Assembly (NCBI GenBank): GCA_021736205.1
Contig: JAIPGF010000001.1
Location: 1 to 64,000 of the forward strand
Reading direction: 5' to 3'
Source of the DNA: Candidatus Izemoplasma sp.
GTDB taxonomy: Bacteria > Bacillota_I > Bacilli_A > Izemoplasmatales > Izemoplasmataceae
Length of the DNA: 64,000 nt
Shown here: positions 44,554-56,011 of the stretch, piece by piece
How the letters are laid out: every line of letters begins with the position of its first letter
Numbering within the stretch: position 1 is the stretch's first letter
Program-made: the position numbers and the translations under genes
The notes under the pieces: model-generated
Database searches by the model: none
Seen by the model: the letters and a program-made list of their open reading frames with translations, nothing else
Told to the model about the DNA's origin: nothing

Positions 44554-45173
44554 TTGTTGTTATAGAGTTTATAGGTGTTTTTATCAATGGTTATTTTTTC
44601 TTGTTTTTTTAATTCAGTCAATTTACGACTAAGTGTTTCTCGTCTAACATTTATGATATTAGCTAGATCCGTTTGATTAAGTGGGATATCAACAGTGTAA
44701 ATATCATCTTTGAAGGTTCCAAGTTGTTGTGCAAGGTGAGTTAAGACGCCAATAATTTTATCATCTGTTGATGCGTTTGAAAGTTGAAATAAATGGTCTT
44801 GAAATAATATTGCACGATTTGATGCGCAATCTATACAGGCTTCTTTGAATGGTTGATTGGTTGTATATGCGTTTAACACATCTGCTTTTGTTGAAACATT
44901 GAGTATTAAATCTGTTAATGCAATAGCACTTGCGGGATAAAGATCTTTCTTCTGCAGAATTGCCAGTAGCGCTAGAAAGTCATTTTTACCGACTATATCA
45001 AAGATTTTTTCCTCGCCATTACTGTGTAATTTTAACACTTTAACAAGTCCGTCTCTTAAATAATACATCATCGTTAAAGGATCACCTTGATGAAAGAGAT
45101 AAGCACCCTTTTTAATTGTTATTTCTCTGTAAGGTAAGGATTTATAGATGCAGACATTACAATAATTAGTCAT
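44547..45173 (-). CDS. Crp/Fnr family transcription regulator
   Basis: 208 aa. A cNMP-like beta-roll ([27 protein letters not shown]) is followed by a dimerisation helix and a winged helix with recognition helix [11 protein letters not shown]. The ExxSR pattern is that of Fnr, which reads TTGAT/GTGAT half-sites, as found in the two operators nearby. Four cysteines in two CxxC pairs (C5/C8 and C113/C116) could hold an iron-sulfur cluster. It is the third gene of ruvB-queA-fnr, overlapping queA by 8 bp. The targets are likely hcp and the DUF438 operon. Confidence 0.9.
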   Translation of the reverse strand: MTNYCNVCIYKSLPYREITIKKGAYLFHQGDPLTMMYYLRDGLVKVLKLHSNGEEKIFDIVGKNDFLALLAILQKKDLYPASAIALTDLILNVSTKADVLNAYTTNQPFKEACIDCASNRAILFQDHLFQLSNASTDDKIIGVLTHLAQQLGTFKDDIYTVDIPLNQTDLANIINVRRETLSRKLTELKKQEKITIDKNTYKLYNNKL

Positions 45174-46233
45174 CCTGACTCACATCCTTTTTGATGGTAT
45201 TATTAGAAGCGGTGATAAACATACTATCACCAAAACTAAAGAACCGATATCGTTCTTGAATTGCTTCTTGATATGCTTTCATAATTGTCTTCTTATCAGC
45301 AAGGGCACTTACCAACATGATTAAAGTTGATTTAGGTAAATGAAAGTTCGTGATAAGGTGATTAACAATCTTAAATTGATATCCTGGATAAATGAAAATT
45401 TCACTCCAACCACTTGTTTCAGTAAATTTTTCTTGATTTTGCAAAATTGTTTCAAGCGTTCTAAGTGAGGTAGTCCCAACCGGAATAATTCGGTGGTTGT
45501 TTTTGCGCGCTTCATTTAATATCTGTGCATTTTTCTTAGAGACCATATAATATTCTGAATGCATCTTATGATCTTTAACATTTTTCACTTTTACGGGTCT
45601 AAATGTCCCTAGTCCAACATGTAATGTTATATACGTGATTTTAATCCCTTTTTGTTTGATTTTTTTGAGTAACTCTTTGGTAAAGTGCAAGCCCGCTGTT
45701 GGTGCAGCAGCACTCCCTTTATGCCTGTTATAAACTGTTTGGTAACGGTCTGGATCATCGAGTGTTTCATGAATATAAGGCGGCAGGGGCATTTCTCCTA
45801 ATTCATCTAGTATTTCATAAAAAATCCCCTGATAGATCATTTTTAATATACGAATCCCTGCTTCTTTTACAGCAACACATTCAGCTTTCAAACGACCATC
45901 ACCAAAACTAATGATTGTGCCTTGTTTAATTTTCTTGGCTTTTTTGACAAGACATTGCCAGATGTCGTTTGATTCTTGTTTTAATAATAAAATTTCAATC
46001 GCTGCTTTTGTTGTTTCTTTTTCGCCATATAATCTAGCGGGTAAAACAGATGTATTATTTAATACCAATACATCGTCTTTATCTAAGTAATCAACAAGGT
46101 TTTTAAAGTGGTCGTGCATAATTTTTTTCGTATCTTTATTTAAAACAAGTAGTCGAGAATCACTTCTTGTTTTTAAGGGTGTCTGAGCAATTAATTCTTT
46201 GGGTAATGTGTAATCAAAATCTGCTACTTTCAT
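45166..46233 (-). CDS. queA: S-adenosylmethionine:tRNA ribosyltransferase-isomerase
   Basis: QueA transfers ribosyl from SAM to preQ1 in tRNA and forms epoxyqueuosine. The blocks [38 protein letters not shown] and [16 protein letters not shown] are canonical. 355 aa. The ATG overlaps the ruvB TGA, the usual ruvB-queA arrangement in Gram-positives. Confidence 0.97.
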   Translation of the reverse strand: MKVADFDYTLPKELIAQTPLKTRSDSRLLVLNKDTKKIMHDHFKNLVDYLDKDDVLVLNNTSVLPARLYGEKETTKAAIEILLLKQESNDIWQCLVKKAKKIKQGTIISFGDGRLKAECVAVKEAGIRILKMIYQGIFYEILDELGEMPLPPYIHETLDDPDRYQTVYNRHKGSAAAPTAGLHFTKELLKKIKQKGIKITYITLHVGLGTFRPVKVKNVKDHKMHSEYYMVSKKNAQILNEARKNNHRIIPVGTTSLRTLETILQNQEKFTETSGWSEIFIYPGYQFKIVNHLITNFHLPKSTLIMLVSALADKKTIMKAYQEAIQERYRFFSFGDSMFITASNNTIKKDVSQDD

Positions 46234-47237
46234 TCGAATAACCTCGTATTATGTCTTTTTTTAAGATGTCTATAAGCTTTTTGTGTAGCAATCCTACCAC
46301 GTGGAGTTCGTTTAATGAATCCCAGTTGCAGTAAATAAGGTTCATACACATCTTCTATGGTTGTTGGTTCTTCACCGATGGAAGCAGCTAAACTTTCAAT
46401 TCCCACAGGACCTCCATCAAATTTATCAATAATGCCTTCTAAATAACTATGATCTTTGGAATCGAGACCAATGTGGTCGATATGAAGTTTATCAAGTGCT
46501 ACATGACAAATTTTTTGATCGATGATACCGTCGTTTAACACATCAGCAAAGTCTCTAACGCGTCTAAATAAGCGGTTTGTAATTCTGGGTGTACCACGGC
46601 TTCTCCTAGCAATTTCAAAAGCAGCACTTTCTTTGATATCACTTTCAAATATTTTAGCGGTACGTTCACAGATTTCTTTTAATTCTTCTTCGTTATAATA
46701 GAGTAATTTATGAACCACGCCAAAGCGATCTCTAAGGGGGGCACTTAAATCACCAAAGCGAGTAGTTGCTCCAACAAGTGTAAATGGTGGTAAATCAACA
46801 CGGATTGATTTAGATGTCGAATCACGTCCCACAACAATATCAATCACAAAATCTTCCATTGCCGGGTACAATATTTCTTCAACAATTCGTGGTAATCTGT
46901 GTATTTCATCAATAAATAAAATATCACCAGGTTCTAAACTTGTTAGTATTGCGGCCAAATCACCACTTCGCTCAATTGACGGTCCACTTGTGATTTTGAT
47001 ATTAACACCAATTTCATTCGCAATAATCCCAGCTAAGGTTGTTTTACCCAAACCAGGAGGACCATATAATAATACATGATCAAGTGATTCGTTACGGTTT
47101 TTTGCGGCTTTTATAAACACATTCATCATCTCTTTTACTTCAGTTTGTCCAATAAACTCACCTAGTAACTTAGGACGTAATGAATGACTTTCGATATCTT
47201 CAGGTAGTTCTTCGTTTGTCAATACACTTTCTTCCAT
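46230..47237 (-). CDS. ruvB: Holliday junction branch-migration ATPase RuvB
   Basis: 335 aa AAA+ motor. Walker A is [11 protein letters not shown], Walker B FIDEIHR, and sensor 1 GATTRFG. The C-terminal winged helix contains [21 protein letters not shown]. RuvA, its usual partner and neighbour, is not in front of it; the upstream gene here is the divergent coiled-coil gene. It is the first gene of the ruvB-queA-fnr operon. Confidence 0.97.
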   Translation of the reverse strand: MEESVLTNEELPEDIESHSLRPKLLGEFIGQTEVKEMMNVFIKAAKNRNESLDHVLLYGPPGLGKTTLAGIIANEIGVNIKITSGPSIERSGDLAAILTSLEPGDILFIDEIHRLPRIVEEILYPAMEDFVIDIVVGRDSTSKSIRVDLPPFTLVGATTRFGDLSAPLRDRFGVVHKLLYYNEEELKEICERTAKIFESDIKESAAFEIARRSRGTPRITNRLFRRVRDFADVLNDGIIDQKICHVALDKLHIDHIGLDSKDHSYLEGIIDKFDGGPVGIESLAASIGEEPTTIEDVYEPYLLQLGFIKRTPRGRIATQKAYRHLKKRHNTRLFE

Positions 47238-47393
47238 ATAAACACCTCATAAAAATTATACTATATTTGTTCAAAAATACAATTGATATATTTGACTGCT
47301 ATTTTTTACAATTTATTGTATAAATAATAATTCTGTGGTAAAATAAATAAAGGGTAATCGCTATATTAAAGCATTTAGAGGAGGTACTTGATT

Positions 47394-50300
47394 GTGAAAC
47401 AGACAGATTTAAAATCATATGACATCTCATCATTTGAAATTGGAAAAGAATATGATAAAGAAATTTCAAAACTAGAAACTAAAATCAAGCAAGCAAAAAG
47501 TCGCCATGAAGAAAAATCAGAACGTGCCCATAATGGATTTTTACGCAAGGAAAAATCAAGTAAACGTAAAATTAGTGAAATCAAGGAACATCATGACAAG
47601 AAACTTGAACAAATAAATACCTCTACTGAAGAAACATTGGCCACACTTAGAGTTAAAGAACAACAACTGAATAAAGAGTTAGAACAAGCAAACAAAGCTG
47701 AAAAGAAAGCCCTAGAAATTGAACTCGAAAAACTCAATGAACAAGAAGCACAAATCAGTGTAGAAATAGGAAAAGAAAAAGCGGAAATTATCGCTAAGTA
47801 TAAAGAAAATAATGAATCTTATCGTGAGAAATTAGCTATTTACAAAGAAAACTTTGTCAAAAACACGGCGGTTTATGAACAACAACTTGATGTCAAAATC
47901 AAAAAACTTGATAAATACAAACAACAAATAAAACAACAAAAAAATCACTTATTAGATGATATAGAATCGCGTCTTAATTCTTTTAAAAAAGATAAAGAGG
48001 CTCTTTTAAACAATCTAGTAAAGAAACTGTCATCGCAAAAAGAACAATCTAATCAATTAAAAACAACAGATGCTAAAATGATTAATGATCAGATTCAAGA
48101 TATTAAAGAATCTTTCTCAGCAAATCAAGCTGATTTGAAGAAACATTTTACTGATCAAATAACCTTTTTAACCAAAGAAATTACCTCTTTAAAAGAAAAG
48201 CGCGCAACTATTATTGAATTAATTGATCAAGATTTATCTGTAAATAATGACAAACTAGATAAGGAAGAAGAATCACTTAGTAACTCAGATAAAGTTTTAA
48301 AGAAGAAGATTTCTAAAAAACGCGCGTTGTTTGAACAACGTGCTACTACTACTAAAAAATATCAACTAGAATTAATTGATCAAGAATTAAAGGTGTATGA
48401 AAACGAAAAAAACTTGGTGTTAAACAGTTTTGACGCGGAACGATTTAGTTATGAACAACTAGAACGCTTTTTAACACTTGATGAAGAAAGCACACTTAAT
48501 TTATCTCATTCATTTGAAAATTATAATAGTCATCTTTGTGATTTACTCAATCAAATTGAAGAGACAAACAACACCTATGAAATAAAACATAAAGAGCTTA
48601 AAACAGCGTTCTTAAAAAACTATGTTGAAATCTTTGATAATATGAAATCTTCTATTACTGACTTAGTTGATACAGAACTTTCAACAGTGGCGGATAATTA
48701 TACAAAAATTGATGAAATTAATATGTATCTAGATACCTCTGATACACATGTTAAAATAGAAGTTAATAACTTACGTAAAAAAATAGAAGTTAACGAAATT
48801 GATGATCGTTTTAGTATTAAACATGCCAAGATTGATCACCAAAAGCGTTTACTTGAAATTAAACACGATTTTAAATTAGAACTTGAAGCATTAGAGACTA
48901 AGGAAAAAATCAGTCATAACAACAAGGCAATCACAAATTTAAAAAACAAAAAATCACATGATATAACTGTTGAAGAAGCAACGTTTAAAAATAAAAAAGC
49001 TGAAGAAATAAAAACATTACGTATTAAAAATACTAAATTAGAACGTCGATTACTCGATAGTAAGTTTGAAACTGAAGTCGAGATTTTTGAGTTAAAAAAA
49101 CAAATAGCTGAATTAGAAACTAAAAAAGATAACGCTCTTTATCGTGCAGAGTTAACCTATAAAATTGACAATTTAAAAAAAGAAGCCTCTTATGAAATTG
49201 AAGTCATCAATCAAACTCTCGAAGACGATTTATTAACACTTACAAAAGATGTCTCTAATCTACGCCTTTTAAAAGAACAAAATAACGCTGAAACAAGCGA
49301 TAAAATCGCCACATATGAAGCAGAAGTTAACCAAACAATTAAACAAAATAATGAACAATTTGATAATCAAATTAAACAAATTGAAAAGGCATTAGCACAT
49401 GAAACAAAGCAATCTAAAAAATATCTTTCAGAAATTAAAAGTAATATAAATGAAAAGAAAACACAATTTGATCACTCAAACAAAGCTTTTTTATCATTTA
49501 TTGATGAACGCATAGGGTTATTTGGAAGCAAACAGTTATCACTAGAAAAAACAAAATCTTTTATTCGTAATAATGCCCGCTTAATGGAACAAAGTAAACA
49601 CTACTTGTCTTCGTTATATGAGATTGTCATAAATACTGTTGAGCAAACACACACGATTAAAAAAGAAAATTTATCGACAAAATACAGTGATGACCAGCGA
49701 AAACTTAACCGTGAGAAAAACGCACTTGATAAAACATATGAGGCTCAGTTAAAAACACTTAAAACAGAACATAAAGATTATATTACGACAATGCGAAATT
49801 TAATTAATGCTGAACTTGATAAACTGATGTCATTCAAAACCAGTAAAGTAACAGATTTTTTAAATCACACCGAACTGATTTTTAATAAAATTTTTAGACG
49901 ACTAAAAACACTTGAAGAAAGCAAGCGTGAATTGATAGAGCAATTATATGAACCACTTGTTAAAAAAGATAGAGCACTAATTGCATACGCTAAAGAAAAT
50001 GCGACAAAAGCTATTGCGAAAGTTGATCAAAAACGAGAAACAGAAAACGGACCATTGATTAAAAAAATCGATAACTTTAAACAAAATCAACAGACTACTT
50101 TAAAAGAGAAAAATAACGAGATTGATGATAAAATTGATCTTTTAACATCACAAATAAACAATAAAAAAACAGTGGCTAACAAAGAAAAAAAATCTATTGA
50201 AAATCGTTTAAACAAGGCTGTTAAGGAAATAAAAGACAAACAAGAAAAACTAGAGACAGAGGAACAACAAACCATCGTTCAAATGTTTGAAAATCTAGAT

Positions 50301-50978
50301 AAGAATAAATCTTATGTTAAAGATTCCTATGATAGACGCTCAAAAGAACTTGATGCTAAAGATGAAGAAGCTAAGCGAATTTTTAGTTATGAAGAACGTA
50401 TCTATAATGTTAGTATTGAAAGTGCTAAATCACGTTTAAATGATGCTAAATTAAAAACAGAAAATGTGCACTTAAGTAATTTAGAAATGTATAAAGACCA
50501 ACGTCGTCAATTAAAACAAGAACGTACCAATAAAGTTAATGAAATCAATAATGCATTAAAAGAAAAAACAAAGAACTTTGAAGAAAGTGTCTTTAGAATT
50601 AGACCAAAACTAGAAGAATCAGATTTAACAGCTAAGAAAAATATTGAACTAGAAATCGAGAAAAAACAGACACGTCTTTCTGATTTAAAAACAGAAAATA
50701 GAAACATCTTAGAAACGGCTAACAACAGAGCGAATATGATTTTTGTTCAATCTGTGAATGATTTGGATAAATCATATGATGTTTATCTTTCTGACTACAA
50801 AAAGCTAAAACGTAACTTCAATCAAGCTATTAAGGAAAATAATCAAGCAATTAGCGATAATATCAATGACATAACAAAAGATCTTTACGCCTTTAGAGAA
50901 CAAAAACATCAAGATAAAACTGCACTACTAAAAAAACTTATGACTAAGGCATATGACGAGGAGGTTCATAATGGATAA
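47394..50978 (+). CDS. giant coiled-coil protein A (about 1194 aa), unknown family
   Basis: Almost the whole length is predicted coiled coil: long runs of Lys, Glu, Gln, Asn and Leu in heptad-like order with scarcely any Pro or Gly. No signal peptide, membrane segment or enzymatic motif is visible. The N-terminal ~25 residues (KQTDLKSYDISSFEIGKEYD) look less regular and might be a head. The start is GTG 47394, nine bases after GAGGAGG; TTG 47388 lies only three bases away from that site. It overlaps the next coiled-coil gene by 8 bp. Structural, SMC-like or cytoskeletal roles are possible; there is no ATPase head, so it is not SMC. Confidence 0.8.
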   Translation: MKQTDLKSYDISSFEIGKEYDKEISKLETKIKQAKSRHEEKSERAHNGFLRKEKSSKRKISEIKEHHDKKLEQINTSTEETLATLRVKEQQLNKELEQANKAEKKALEIELEKLNEQEAQISVEIGKEKAEIIAKYKENNESYREKLAIYKENFVKNTAVYEQQLDVKIKKLDKYKQQIKQQKNHLLDDIESRLNSFKKDKEALLNNLVKKLSSQKEQSNQLKTTDAKMINDQIQDIKESFSANQADLKKHFTDQITFLTKEITSLKEKRATIIELIDQDLSVNNDKLDKEEESLSNSDKVLKKKISKKRALFEQRATTTKKYQLELIDQELKVYENEKNLVLNSFDAERFSYEQLERFLTLDEESTLNLSHSFENYNSHLCDLLNQIEETNNTYEIKHKELKTAFLKNYVEIFDNMKSSITDLVDTELSTVADNYTKIDEINMYLDTSDTHVKIEVNNLRKKIEVNEIDDRFSIKHAKIDHQKRLLEIKHDFKLELEALETKEKISHNNKAITNLKNKKSHDITVEEATFKNKKAEEIKTLRIKNTKLERRLLDSKFETEVEIFELKKQIAELETKKDNALYRAELTYKIDNLKKEASYEIEVINQTLEDDLLTLTKDVSNLRLLKEQNNAETSDKIATYEAEVNQTIKQNNEQFDNQIKQIEKALAHETKQSKKYLSEIKSNINEKKTQFDHSNKAFLSFIDERIGLFGSKQLSLEKTKSFIRNNARLMEQSKHYLSSLYEIVINTVEQTHTIKKENLSTKYSDDQRKLNREKNALDKTYEAQLKTLKTEHKDYITTMRNLINAELDKLMSFKTSKVTDFLNHTELIFNKIFRRLKTLEESKRELIEQLYEPLVKKDRALIAYAKENATKAIAKVDQKRETENGPLIKKIDNFKQNQQTTLKEKNNEIDDKIDLLTSQINNKKTVANKEKKSIENRLNKAVKEIKDKQEKLETEEQQTIVQMFENLDKNKSYVKDSYDRRSKELDAKDEEAKRIFSYEERIYNVSIESAKSRLNDAKLKTENVHLSNLEMYKDQRRQLKQERTNKVNEINNALKEKTKNFEESVFRIRPKLEESDLTAKKNIELEIEKKQTRLSDLKTENRNILETANNRANMIFVQSVNDLDKSYDVYLSDYKKLKRNFNQAIKENNQAISDNINDITKDLYAFREQKHQDKTALLKKLMTKAYDEEVHNG

Positions 50979-53892
50979 AAAGAAAAAAACAAACCTTCCA
51001 ACAACAATCTCTGATGCCAATCGTGATATTTCTACAACCCTGCAATCTGATTTAGAAAAAGAGTCGAAATTATTGAAGAAGTTAGTTGATGAAGTCCTTG
51101 AAGCAAATATGGAAGTCAAAAAGAAAAATGAAGCACGTATTGAAGAAACACAAAATCGCATTTCAGATCTTGAGAACAAAATTGATTCCATTAATATGAA
51201 AATTGACAATATTGATCGTGAAACTGTCTTGAAACAACTTAATGACATGATTCATACAGAAAATCAAATATTTGAAGATCGAAATGAAATGAGGTTTCAT
51301 AGAATTGATTCGCTTGAATCACGCCTTGAAGACATGGACACACTCTTTGAACAATTGCTTGATATCATGAAAACAACCAAAGACGAAGAATCTAATTATG
51401 CGCAACTACTAAACGATAATAATAGTGATCTATTTGATACACAATTATCTGTTAGCAAAAAATTAATCGCTCATGTTGAATCTGTTTTTAAAGAAAAAGA
51501 AACATTTATTATTAATGCTGCTTCTAAGATTGATGCATATAGGGACGATTTAACAACACTTGAAAATGAGTTGTTTCAATCACAACGTAGCCTTATTAAT
51601 AATAATAAATCTTATTTAGATACATCCATGACGGGATTTTCAAAAGAAGATATGTCTAAACAAGACAAAGAAGCTATGATTAAACAACACAAAGAAACGA
51701 TTAACAACTATAATCACAAATTAGACACATTAGAAAGTAAGTACCAAAAAGATAGAAAAGCACTTATTAATGAATTTAAAACATTTAAAACAACGTTAAA
51801 AAATAAAATTGAATCAGAGTTTAAAGGTGATCTCACCAAAGAACAACGAGTCACTAAAGAGAAAGAAGAAACGCTTAAAGAAATTCGCCAACAAATCATT
51901 TCTGCAGAAAAGCTAAATAACTTTGAAAAAGTTCAGTCATTACTTAAAGAGTTTGATCGCATTGAAAAATCTAAACCAAAAGATGCTAATAGCAGTGTTT
52001 CTAGAAGTATCGAACGCGATTTAAATAAGAAAAAAAGCGAGATAGAAACTAAACTTAGTGCCTTACAAGTTAACTATATTACAGAGAAAAACGACTTAAA
52101 AATGAATATTGAACTTGAAAATATTAACTTTGAAGAATCTAAAATACTTTTCAAGATAAAAAAAGATCGCGATAATTTAAAACACGATGTAAAAATCAAT
52201 AAAAAACGGTTTAAAGAAATTGAAACACATCTGTTAACACGAGAAAAGGCATGTAAAAAGCTATTCAAATTACGCTATGATTTACGAAAAAAAGAGTATG
52301 AATTTATCAAAGAATCAGAATTAGACGATATCACATTACTTAAAGAATTTGAAAAACTTATTATCCAACTTAAGAAAAGTGAACATGATCGTATTATTAA
52401 ATTAAGTGAATATATCAGTGATTACGAATTAGAAAATAAAAATCGTCAATTTAAACTTGATAGAATCACTAGTAAACTGCAATTAAATAAACGTCTGAAA
52501 GACATAGATCATACCATTCTTCTGCTTTCTAACAATTCAAAAGTTAATTATAAAAAGAAAAAAGAAGAAAATAATAGTGAAATTATTTATCAAGAGTCGT
52601 TAATTGATATTGCTAAAAAAGAACGTAAACTACAAATTTTAAAAGTGAAGTCCTTATATGAAAACGAACGTAATTTAGCTGAAGAGCAAGTTGAACGCAT
52701 TAATTTAGGTATAAAAGTTAATCAAAAATTTGTAAAAACTACTATGGAGAATCAACTATTATTTGCCAATCAACAAATTGAATGTGCAAAAAATGAGTAT
52801 AATATTCGGTTAGAAAGTATCTTGTTAACAAAAGAGCAAGAAATTGAAGGTGCTAGACGTAAAATTGATTACTACCGTCAAGATTATGATTATGAGATTT
52901 CTCAACTGCAAAAAGAACTTGATTCTAAACTTGAAGACTTAGAATACAAGAAATTGTTATTTACTGACAAGTCAGAAAACGAAAAAATCAAAAAGCGTAT
53001 TCAAAAATTAGAAAATTACTATGCGTCTCAAATTCAAGAAATTGAAAAGAAGAAAAATAATGATGACGGTATTAGACGTTATCAAAAAGTTGTTAAGGAA
53101 GCAGAAAACAGAGCTCAAAAAGCAATTGATGAAGCTAAGCAAATTAGAGATGAAACGGTTGCTTCATTTGAAAAGTTAAGAGACCAAACAAAACACAAAA
53201 TAGATTCCCATGAAGCAACGGGTGCTATGACCTCTTCTGATGATGTGACACCACTAATTGGGGATTCAGCAATTTCATCAGCAGATGAGCGTCTGCAACA
53301 AGCCACCAAAGAAGCAGACGAGTTATTTGAAGAACGTACAAAAATACCAAAAAAACGCATCAAAGAACTTAAACAAGAATTAGACGAATTAGAAACTAAT
53401 ATGTCAAACAACCAGGAAATTGAGACTTTGAACCAAGAAAAAGAAACACTGATTAAGTCTCATAAACAAGATATCAAACAATTAGAAAAGCAACATAAAT
53501 CTGATATAAAAGACATTGAAAGTAATAAACATCGTGCACAGCTTATTAAGGAAAAAGAACTTGAACAGTTACGAAATAACTTAAAAGATGTGGTTGATTT
53601 TAATGATTCCTTAACGATTGAAGCAGATTATGATGCATTACTTGCTACCTCTAAACAAACATATCAAAATCACTTAGAAGATACAGAAACCTTTGTTAAA
53701 AAAACATTAAAGAATCACAAATCTCTTTATAAGAAACAACAGAAATTAATTAAGAAAACATTAAAATCATATAATAAATATATTAAGTATGATTCCAAAG
53801 ATACACGTAAACAAAAACGTGCTATTAAGCGTAAATACAAAAAAAGTTTAAAGAAAAAACTAAAAGTTTTAGAAGCAATTAATCTAGACTAA
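50971..53892 (+). CDS. giant coiled-coil protein B (about 973 aa), unknown family
   Basis: Start ATG 50971, six bases after GAGGAGG; the stop of protein A lies inside the first codons. Residues ~20-720 are continuous heptad-rich coiled coil (LEKESKLLKKLVDEVLEAN and so on). A short, less charged interruption near 745-770 (SHEATGAMTSSDDVTPLIGD) is followed by more coil and a strongly basic tail (KYDSKDTRKQKRAIKRKYKK). No signal peptide, membrane segment or catalytic motif. The shared operon and similar composition suggest it works with protein A, perhaps as co-polymer or scaffold. Confidence 0.8.
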   Translation: MDKKKKTNLPTTISDANRDISTTLQSDLEKESKLLKKLVDEVLEANMEVKKKNEARIEETQNRISDLENKIDSINMKIDNIDRETVLKQLNDMIHTENQIFEDRNEMRFHRIDSLESRLEDMDTLFEQLLDIMKTTKDEESNYAQLLNDNNSDLFDTQLSVSKKLIAHVESVFKEKETFIINAASKIDAYRDDLTTLENELFQSQRSLINNNKSYLDTSMTGFSKEDMSKQDKEAMIKQHKETINNYNHKLDTLESKYQKDRKALINEFKTFKTTLKNKIESEFKGDLTKEQRVTKEKEETLKEIRQQIISAEKLNNFEKVQSLLKEFDRIEKSKPKDANSSVSRSIERDLNKKKSEIETKLSALQVNYITEKNDLKMNIELENINFEESKILFKIKKDRDNLKHDVKINKKRFKEIETHLLTREKACKKLFKLRYDLRKKEYEFIKESELDDITLLKEFEKLIIQLKKSEHDRIIKLSEYISDYELENKNRQFKLDRITSKLQLNKRLKDIDHTILLLSNNSKVNYKKKKEENNSEIIYQESLIDIAKKERKLQILKVKSLYENERNLAEEQVERINLGIKVNQKFVKTTMENQLLFANQQIECAKNEYNIRLESILLTKEQEIEGARRKIDYYRQDYDYEISQLQKELDSKLEDLEYKKLLFTDKSENEKIKKRIQKLENYYASQIQEIEKKKNNDDGIRRYQKVVKEAENRAQKAIDEAKQIRDETVASFEKLRDQTKHKIDSHEATGAMTSSDDVTPLIGDSAISSADERLQQATKEADELFEERTKIPKKRIKELKQELDELETNMSNNQEIETLNQEKETLIKSHKQDIKQLEKQHKSDIKDIESNKHRAQLIKEKELEQLRNNLKDVVDFNDSLTIEADYDALLATSKQTYQNHLEDTETFVKKTLKNHKSLYKKQQKLIKKTLKSYNKYIKYDSKDTRKQKRAIKRKYKKSLKKKLKVLEAINLD

Positions 53893-53928
53893 AAAAAAGA
53901 TATTCCATTTGGAATATCTTATTTTTTT
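53891..53928. terminator. bidirectional terminator
   Basis: AGATATTCC-ATTT-GGAATATCT flanked by A- and T-runs between convergent genes. Confidence 0.88.
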
Positions 53929-55103
53929 AGCATTATATTATTTAGAAAACTAGTTCCATGATCTGGGAAAGTTACCTCGAAATTATCACTAATGGTTGCG
54001 GCAATATCGGCAAATGTTTCTCTGATTGGTAATTTACCACCTTGTAATGTCGGATTAAAAATTAATAGAGGAACATCTTCGCGTGTATGATCTGTCCCTT
54101 TGAATGTTGGATCATTTCCATGATCTGCCGTAATAATAAGTAGATCATCATCGTTAATTTTTTTCATTAATGTTCCTAGTTGTTCATCAAATTCAATTAG
54201 AGCATCCTTATATCCTTCTGGATTACGTCGGTGGCCATATTTGGCATCAAAATCAACTAGATTTAAAAAAGCTAGCCCCGTAAAGTCTTTATTGGTATAT
54301 TCAATATAGTTTTCCATACCCTCTTTATTTGACCCTTGTCGATAATATTCAGTAATACCTTCACCATCAAAAATATCATTGATTTTACCAAAACCAATCA
54401 CATCATATTCTGCTTCTTTAAGATCTGTTAGTGTGGTGTCCTCAAATGGTTTTAAGGCATAATCATGACGATTTGCTGTTCGCTCAAAGTTATCTTTGTT
54501 ATCCCCAATGAATGGTCTAGCAATAACACGTCCTACTTTCCATTCATCTTTTTGTGTTAGTTCACGGGCAATTTCACATGCTTCATAAAGATTGTCTAGT
54601 CCAATTGCTTCTTCATGTGCTGCAATTTGCAAGACACTATCAGCAGATGTATAAACAATTAACTCACCTGTTTCAAGTTGTCGTTCTCCAAGTTCTTTAA
54701 TGATTGTTGTACCACTTTCTGCTTTATTACCAATGATTTTACGACCAGTTTTCTCTTCCAGTTGTTCAATCAGTTCATCAGGAAATCCATTTTCGGTAAA
54801 GGTGATAAAGGGTTTTTCTATTTTTAAGCCCATCAGTTCCCAGTGTCCTGTCATGGTATCTTTACCATTACTGATTTCTTTCATTTTGGTATAATATCCT
54901 AGTGCGTCTTTAACAGGTGGAACCCCTTTAATATCTGTCAGGTTTCCTGCACCTAACAGTTGCATGTTTGGTAAAGAAATGCCACCAGTCACTTCACTAA
55001 TATGTCCAATGGTGTTACTTCCTTCATCGCCAAATTTTGCTGCATCTTCTGCTTCTCCAAAGCCAACACTATCGATAACAATTAAAAATACTCTTTTAAA
55101 CAT
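53919..55103 (-). CDS. deoB: phosphopentomutase
   Basis: DeoB converts (deoxy)ribose-1-phosphate to the 5-phosphate, joining DeoD to DeoC. Metal sites are visible in [14 protein letters not shown] at the start and [21 protein letters not shown] near the end. The phospho-acceptor Thr lies in [12 protein letters not shown]. 394 aa. It is downstream of xerD by 4 bp, not in the deo operon at 10542. Confidence 0.96.
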   Translation of the reverse strand: MFKRVFLIVIDSVGFGEAEDAAKFGDEGSNTIGHISEVTGGISLPNMQLLGAGNLTDIKGVPPVKDALGYYTKMKEISNGKDTMTGHWELMGLKIEKPFITFTENGFPDELIEQLEEKTGRKIIGNKAESGTTIIKELGERQLETGELIVYTSADSVLQIAAHEEAIGLDNLYEACEIARELTQKDEWKVGRVIARPFIGDNKDNFERTANRHDYALKPFEDTTLTDLKEAEYDVIGFGKINDIFDGEGITEYYRQGSNKEGMENYIEYTNKDFTGLAFLNLVDFDAKYGHRRNPEGYKDALIEFDEQLGTLMKKINDDDLLIITADHGNDPTFKGTDHTREDVPLLIFNPTLQGGKLPIRETFADIAATISDNFEVTFPDHGTSFLNNIMLKK

Positions 55104-55107
55104 ATTA

Positions 55108-56010
55108 TCACTCCTTTTTATTTGATCTTGGGTGAAATTTATTATAATTATCTTGCAACTCTTTTTGATTAATATGTGTATAAATTTCAGTTGTTGTGAT
55201 GTCTTCGTGACCCAAAAGTTTTTGTACGACTCTTAAATCTGCACCATTTTCTAACAGATGTGTTGCAAAACTATGTCTTAATGTATGTGGTGTAACATTT
55301 TTAGTAATATGTGCTTGTTTCGCTAACTTTTTTAATACTTTATAAAAGCCAACACGTGACAATGCATTTCCTCTAGTGTTTAAAAATATGATGGAACCTG
55401 GTTTTTTCTTTAAATTAGGGCGCGCATCACTTAAATATTGATTCAGCGCAGAAATACCTTCTTCTCCAATTGGTACAATACGCTCTTTATTTCCTTTACC
55501 AGAAATATTTATAAAGCCCATATTAATATGTAAGTCTTCTAGTTTTAAATTAAGCAATTCACTGATTCTTAGTCCACTTCCATAAAGCAATTCTATTATT
55601 GATTTATTTCTGATTTCTAGGGGTTTATCACCACTAGTAACGTCGAGTAAGGCATCAATTTCTTTGATGCTTAAGACAGTTGGTAGGGTCTTTTCTCGTT
55701 TAGGAAGTTTAACACCTAAACTAACATTTTTATCAACGAGTTTCTCACTTAATAAAAATTTATGAAATGAACGAATCGCACTTAATTTTCGACTAATAGA
55801 GCTGTTTGAAGTTTCTTTTCTTTTTAACCGCCTAATAAAATTTCTTATGTGTTCTTTTGTTAGACGATTGGGATCACTAATCTCATAATTTTTAAGTTGA
55901 AACAAAACATATTCCTCTAAGTCAGCGCGATATGAATTAATTGTATTTTGACTTAATCCCTTTGTGATTTTTAAATAGTATTCAAATTCTCTTAAGAGTT
56001 GTTTTAACAT
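55108..56010 (-). CDS. xerD: tyrosine recombinase XerD/XerC-like
   Basis: 300 aa from the ATG at 56010 (GGAGG six bases upstream). The catalytic residues are in place: Arg in [10 protein letters not shown], Lys in [10 protein letters not shown], His-x2-Arg in [24 protein letters not shown] with the final Tyr. The N-terminal SAM-like domain ([22 protein letters not shown]) is typical of Xer proteins that resolve chromosome dimers. The gene order xerD-deoB is common in Bacillota, supporting the chromosomal Xer over a phage integrase. Confidence 0.93.
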   Translation of the reverse strand: MLKQLLREFEYYLKITKGLSQNTINSYRADLEEYVLFQLKNYEISDPNRLTKEHIRNFIRRLKRKETSNSSISRKLSAIRSFHKFLLSEKLVDKNVSLGVKLPKREKTLPTVLSIKEIDALLDVTSGDKPLEIRNKSIIELLYGSGLRISELLNLKLEDLHINMGFINISGKGNKERIVPIGEEGISALNQYLSDARPNLKKKPGSIIFLNTRGNALSRVGFYKVLKKLAKQAHITKNVTPHTLRHSFATHLLENGADLRVVQKLLGHEDITTTEIYTHINQKELQDNYNKFHPRSNKKE

Positions 56011-56011
56011 A

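Noticed and set aside
47388-47393. TTG at 47388 as start of coiled-coil gene A.
   Set aside because: Only three bases from the GAGGAGG site; GTG at 47394 has normal spacing.
47394-53892. Coiled-coil genes as SMC or SbcC ATPases.
   Set aside because: No Walker A, signature or Walker B motif at either terminus, and no hinge-like Gly-rich segment.
55108-56010. xerD-like gene as a phage or island integrase.
   Set aside because: Its link to deoB and the absence of phage genes or attachment repeats nearby fit the chromosomal Xer protein.
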